Assembly: GCA_002803225.1 (NCBI GenBank)
Contig: NXFV01001517.1
Span: forward strand, 1 to 25,411
Reading direction: 5' to 3'
Length of the DNA stretch: 25,411 nucleotides
Origin: Gamarada debralockiae
Taxonomy: Eukaryota; Ascomycota; Leotiomycetes; Helotiales; Hyphodiscaceae
Shown: positions 20,760-25,411 of the stretch, piece by piece
How positions within the stretch are numbered: position 1 is the stretch's first letter
Layout of the letters: every line of letters starts with the position of its first letter
Translations under genes and position numbers: made by a program
Notes under the pieces: model-generated
Databases searched by the model: none
Seen by the model: only the letters and a program-made list of their open reading frames with translations
Told to the model about the DNA's origin: nothing

Positions 20760-22271
20760 TTGATTTTGAAGAGGGGTACGCCGATTCTTTCTGTTTCTCA
20801 GACCATGTTTTTTCTTCTTTACCCAAGTTTATTCGGCCCTAAGGGGTTTCTATGTCTGTCATCACTCCACTAGGAAGGTGTTCTGCTATTCATGCACATA
20901 AGAATGCATGGCCATTGCCTTAGAAAACCTATGAACTTCATTATTCAAATCCCGCTTTTTGATGATAGGATCCACAGGTTTCCATTAGGAAATACCAAGA
21001 AATGCAATGTCAATCATTTTCCTTAAAAAATAGGTTTGAAAAGGTTTTGTATACGTTAACCCAAATTTGTGTGCTTCATTTGACAGCTGCTGACAGACCA
21101 CTCCTTCTATAAACGGCCGTTCTATTAAACCTGGAATACGCTGGCCATCTGTCAGCATACAGAACATTCAATAATCGCTCACTTGTGCCGATTAGTGATC
21201 TCGTATACCATTCCTGTGCGCTATTACTTCTAGGATATGCACCTCTTGGTTCCAAGCACTCCAGTCCACTTCAGATGTAACCTCATCAGACCCACCCCTG
21301 TAATGAAATGTTGCATTCACATGTACTTTACCTAATTATGTAAACCTCAATTAGATCTAATAATTCTCACCTGATTCTCATGTACAACACAGTACTTACA
21401 TCTCGCACCTACAAGCCCACGACGGTCAAGCAACCAATACGATTTTCAGATCGTCTCCACGTATAACCGCCTCTCCTTGACATTGGCAGCAAGCTATGTA
21501 ACTGTTGCCATTATGCAGAGCATTCAATAGTCACTCACTTGAGTTCGTTTTCATTATTAAACGCTGGGAAGCTGGCGAGGAGGCATTCAAGTGTATTACA
21601 TTTCACTTGTTCAAGCTTTGACGCTACTGTCACCTTGTACTCGTATTCCCGGATAAAATTCCACTTTTGCCCCACTGGCACCGAGAACTTTTCGCTGAGC
21701 ACTTGCTCCGCCGTAAAGAGAAAGATTCTCTCGTCGAAAAGAGGATAGACAGAAGGGAAAAGCGAGATGGATGAGGTTGTCTTGAAGAAGTGCTCGGAGC
21801 GCAGGGTGATCCGTGATTTTCGTTTTCCGTGAAATTGCGAAACGACGACGATCTTCAACCTTCAACCTCTTTCTAGGGTTTTTCTCTTTACTCCCACCGA
21901 AGACACTACCGTACATCAAGCCCGATTACATGCTTCTGAAGATCTTGAGCCGTTCTACGTATCATGTGAACAAGCGCAAGTATGCCTCCGGAGGCCGGGG
22001 CTGCGGCCATCCTGGTGTACGACTGATCCGGCTCAAAGATCGCCTTAAAGCCCAGATTCCAGCTTTACAAACTCCTGAATAATGGCTACCCCTTTTCAGC
22101 ATAGTGTCTGGACTCGGGACGGCCCGTATGGATGCTCCAGCTCACCGAAGAAGGCATTCCAAATGATCACGTGATGCCAAGCAAAAAACTTGCCAGTTAC
22201 AAGAAGGGTGCTGAAGTATCTTTTCCTCCATATGATCATGTGGAAAGGTTGCCGTTTCTTTTAAGGCTTTA
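20760..22271. other. Intergenic region with a diverged direct repeat
   Basis: Between the secreted protein gene and the S10 gene, frames at 21535-22082 (up to 107 codons, both strands) show no motif I recognise. The minus-strand frames there are basic and could be a gene remnant. A 26-bp near-repeat occurs at 21160-21185 and 21516-21541. Confidence 0.4.
21160..21541. repeat. Pair of diverged 26-bp direct repeats
   Basis: CAGAACATTCAATAATCGCT.. at 21160-21185 and CAGAGCATTCAATAGTCACT.. at 21516-21541 match at 23 of 26 positions, 356 bp apart. All three differences are transitions. They may be ends of an old repeat unit or duplicated regulatory sequence. Confidence 0.6.
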
Positions 22272-24460
22272 TCACTCCCCAGTCTTCTCAGAAAGGGGGT
22301 TCACGACGTAGTAATCCTGTACAACCGCAGTTCCATTCTCCAACGCGTTTATCTGATTTGGTGTACACATGCCTTCGGCGTCCCATACATAGCACATTGT
22401 TTCTGGCATTGATGGCAATGCCTCAGTGACATTTCGTACTGCCAGTGGGCCAGCTGTTTTGTATAAACAATCTCCCGCTGCATCGTATGCTGTGGTGCCG
22501 GTAGCTACATCAAGGCCAAACATAGTTCGTGAGAAGATACGGTAAACAGTTTCTGGTTGATAGGCTTGGACTGTTGCCGCTATGTTAGTGCTTCCATCAA
22601 ATTTGGGTGGTGAGCTGGGCACAAAAAGGGGCAAGTGGACAACGGAATATGGCGAACGTACCGACGTGGCCAGCTTGAAAAACTCGCGAGAATGAGAACT
22701 TGCCAGTCTGGCGCACGTATCCCCCAGTATAGGAAGCATTAGTTATAATGGGAGCGTAGCCGCTTTGTTTGAATTCAGAGGCGTATGGCCAGCTCGCAGC
22801 CAGGCTGATGGCTTCGCCTCCAAGCCCTCACATTATTATTAATTGGCAACTTAATGCGGGTATCAATAAAGGCACTTACAGTTGCAGCGATAATCGCGGT
22901 CGCCGTGAACCATGGCTACTTTATAGCCGCTCTGTAGGATATACTCAAGGTGGGAAATATTGCCTCTTATGGCATCGCCGATATTGTTGTAGAGATTTGC
23001 GCCTGGAATTGATATATCGGTGAAGTTGACAGGAACACCTAGCGCGGCTTGTACCCAGCGTTGGTTGAAATATCCCGAAGACCGATAATAAGGAAACGGG
23101 TCAAGGAATTGATGGGCCATGTCGAACGCACTATGCTCGGGGAATGTTAGTTCTAACTTTTGCTCTGAGGGAAGAATGGTCTTACTCCAGAGATATTATA
23201 AAGGTTTTGAACGTATTCGAAGCAAAAATAGAACGCATCACCACACGCTGTATTGACGGTTTCGTTGCTACCATTGTAGGCAGGGTCACCTTCGGAAGCG
23301 TTCCCTCTGCATTGGACGATGAGATCCTTGCAACCATTTTGCATTGCAAAGGCGTCAAGTGCGGCGTTATACACAGATTCGTTGTAAGCCTGGAATCCAT
23401 AAGTGTTGTTTGTCGCCATCACAGGGTAGTGAAGGGCTTCGATGATGGGATCCATACAGCCATTCGTGGTCCCCATAACATCAAGAGGCAAAATACGCTC
23501 AGATTTTGGACCTCGTGAGTGTTTGTTTTGAAGGATTTGCTCATTCCGTCTTGCGAAAAAGGCAAAGGTTGCTGGTACATAGAAGCCAGCCCACTGTGAT
23601 GTATTAGCCTCGCTACCTGTACAGTGAGGTAGACTTACAGAATTCCCCCAGATACTGATCTTCTTATTTGTGACATGACTTTCCGGAAAGCTGGGCATGT
23701 TTAGCTAATATCCAAATGATGAGATAGAAAGAATTATGGAACAGCAAGAACGTACTTTGTGATCCACACTTGCATGAAGTGCCAAAGAGCACTGGCACCA
23801 CGTTCAGATCCATGAGTAATACTTGAAGTATTTTGACTGGGAAATGTTCCCCACAGCGTGGTCTCATTCACCTCAAAACCAACATCAAAATCCGTGGGAG
23901 TGATTATATTCGAGATCAGATCCAGTGTCCCGTTGACTAACGTGTCGAATGAAAAGCCAGTCTGAACGGGCTGATCGATGTATAACATGTTGACCTCATT
24001 ATTGAACGACCAAGGGTTGATAGTGGTGCTGTTTGAATCCGCGTTGATATTACATGGTCCACCTTCGCCGTCGACGCCATCCAATGAACTTTCTCCAGCG
24101 CCTCCAGCAAGATAAATCGAGAGAGGCGCGTTTGCCGGATCTTTACGCGACTCAAAAAACCAATAGAATGTGCTGATGTTGAAGTCTTCACCTGTCAATG
24201 TGGACGGAAGATTAACATAGCCACTGTATCCCTTTACGCCGGGCGTTGTCTCGCATATGTATGTCTAGTTTCGCACTTGTAAGTAATTTCAATAGAGACA
24301 TAATTGATTGCAGATTGCTCACTTGCTTATATGACAAGGAGGCCCCATCATGATCTCGAGCTTGAATGGTTGTGACGCCTTCAGGAGTTGGAGGGAACTG
24401 TGCCGACGCCAAAGCAGCCAAAATTGAGAGAATACCGATGAGGTAGGGGGATCTATCCAT
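22272..24460 (-). CDS. Secreted serine carboxypeptidase homologue (family S10), atypical substrate site
   Basis: Model with seven exons: complement(join(22272..22579,22662..22826,22880..23135,23186..23593,23639..23690,23756..24264,24323..24460)), 611 aa. Introns of 58, 65, 45, 50, 53 and 82 bp keep frame throughout; intron 4 uses a CCGAG acceptor, the least certain join. Signal peptide residues are about 1-20 (YLIGILSILAALASA). Triad: Ser233 (WGNS|WAGFYVP, intron directly after the Ser codon), Asp450 (GDRDYRCNW) and His508 (FQAGHV). Many NxS/T sites suggest N-glycosylation. In yeast carboxypeptidase Y, Asn51 and Glu145 bind the substrate C-terminal carboxylate. The equivalent positions here are Ala99 (YLAGGAG) and Asn232, while Glu113 (equivalent to Glu65) is kept. 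It may therefore be an acyl hydrolase or transferase, or have changed specificity. Length is normal for fungal S10 proteins. Confidence 0.88.
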
Positions 24461-24584
24461 GCTTGCGAATAAGATTGGAATATTTTGAATGTAAAGCAAA
24501 GATGTTGCAAAAAGGTAATGTGCGACACGGATAGCTAAGTGACAATTGGGGAGAAAGCTGTTAATATAATCGAAATGGACGTCG

Positions 24585-24590
24585 TTTATA
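24585..24590 (-). promoter_or_regulatory. TATA-like box of the S10 gene
   Basis: TATAAA on the minus strand lies about 125 bp upstream of the ATG at 24460. Motif and spacing only. Confidence 0.4.
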
Positions 24591-24898
24591 TCAGTACCCA
24601 GAGCTCACGGATGAGTTCAATCTTAGCTAAGTTGCCATAGGCCCGTTCGTACAGTGGTACTCACTCGATCATAGTCATCAGGTTCAGTCCGCATGAACAC
24701 GGTCAGGATCTCCAGGACGGCGCCATGTATACCGAAGATGGTAAGCTTCATCTTATTTATGAAGGAGCCGGAATCAAGAAGCCATCCGATCATCGGTATT
24801 TTTCGGAGGTCTCACAACCCAATACTGCCAGAAATTAGAAGGCTGAGCTAGTGCTGACGTTCCCGTGACTGACGGGTGATGTAATTGGTGGCTTCGTA

Positions 24899-25215
24899 CG
24901 AAGGCTACGGTCAAAAGTCATGAGAATTTAAGCCTAAAATCGATGGTACACTGTAAAATGACCCTGTAACGTCTCAAACTACCCTGTAATCTCTCTCCAA
25001 TTTAGGCTAGGGTCCCTGTAAGCTCCCTGAAGCAATTGGCCACAAATTCACAACCCGATATTTGAAATTGCCCTACAGGCTCTCGTCAAATCGTTATGGG
25101 TGGCTTACAGGGACCTTAGGAGATTGCAGGGCTAAATTACAGGCTCGACACGCTGTAATATAGTAAATCTTCGATTTCAAGCTCAAATTCTCATGACTTT
25201 TGACCGCGGCCTTCG
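24899..25215. mobile_element. MITE of Tc1/mariner type flanked by TA
   Basis: The left end CGAAGGCTACGGTCAAAAGT.. and the right end, read on the other strand as CGAAGGCCGCGGTCAAAAGT.., match over about 45 bp with about five differences, nearly all transitions. TA lies immediately outside both ends (24897-24898 and 25216-25217), the target-site duplication of Tc1/mariner elements. An inner inverted pair (25012-25023 with 25103-25114, GTCCCTGTAAGC) makes the element largely palindromic. The motif CCTGTAA recurs several times. It has no coding capacity. Confidence 0.8.
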
Positions 25216-25390
25216 TACTTTGGCGATGACACCGCACAGCCGCATTGAGAACACCGCGTCATTGGACGGGGAGTAATGCCGTAGTGACCATTCTGAATAT
25301 TCCTTGACTAGATGACTACTCTTCTAATATGAAACGGGAGGACAAAACAGAATGCGAAGGGTATGACTTTAAACTTTTTTTGTTTTTTTT

Positions 25391-25411
25391 GGGGGGGGGG
25401 GGGGGGGGGGG
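25391..25411. repeat. G21 homopolymer at window end
   Basis: The last 21 bases are all G, preceded by T-rich sequence. The run reaches the window edge, so its true length is unknown. It may be a contig edge or a low-complexity artefact. Confidence 0.8.

Noticed and set aside
1..25411. tRNA, rRNA or CRISPR array
   Set aside because: No cloverleaf-like sequence, rRNA signature or regularly spaced repeat was seen.

Overview
This is nuclear DNA of a filamentous ascomycete (Pezizomycotina). Genes carry short GT..AG introns (45-150 bp). The families present are typical of these fungi: an NLR (NACHT/ankyrin) fragment, secreted A1 and S10 proteases, EthD and PNPOx-like proteins, a Crypton recombinase of the Ndc10/GCR1_C type, an OrsD-like (DUF3505) relic and a Tc1/mariner relic. 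Several broken genes carry C-to-T type nonsense changes (CAG or TGG to TAG), as expected from repeat-induced point mutation (RIP). A class such as Leotiomycetes is only a guess from the overall gene style.

Left part (1-4,300): the tail of a truncated NLR-like gene, then an intact trypsin-like serine protease homologue with one intron, then a convergent four-exon secreted aspartic protease. Middle-left (4,300-7,500): a short interstitial telomere repeat (CCCTAA)n lies about 110 bp before a decayed DUF3505 zinc-finger gene, a family often found near chromosome ends. The DNA after it is unassigned. Middle (7,500-13,200): a GC-rich Crypton with eleven in-frame TAG stops and one frameshift, an alpha/beta hydrolase gene broken by one TAA codon, and a decayed DD34E Tc1/mariner transposase.

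Right part (13,900-25,411): a PNPOx-like flavin-fold protein with a C-terminal membrane anchor, a SET-domain protein, a 211-bp foldback element with 43-bp perfect terminal inverted repeats, an EthD-domain protein, an 89-residue secreted protein with eight cysteines, a seven-exon serine carboxypeptidase homologue with changed substrate-binding residues, and a second inverted-repeat element of about 317 bp flanked by TA. The window ends in a run of 21 G, which may be a sequence or assembly edge.

The intact genes do not form an obvious biosynthetic pathway. Three of them (aspartic protease, S10 homologue, cysteine-rich protein) have signal peptides, so the segment is rich in secreted products and is interleaved with dead transposons. 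I see no tRNA, rRNA or CRISPR array. All exon joins were worked out by hand from splice signals and reading-frame continuity.
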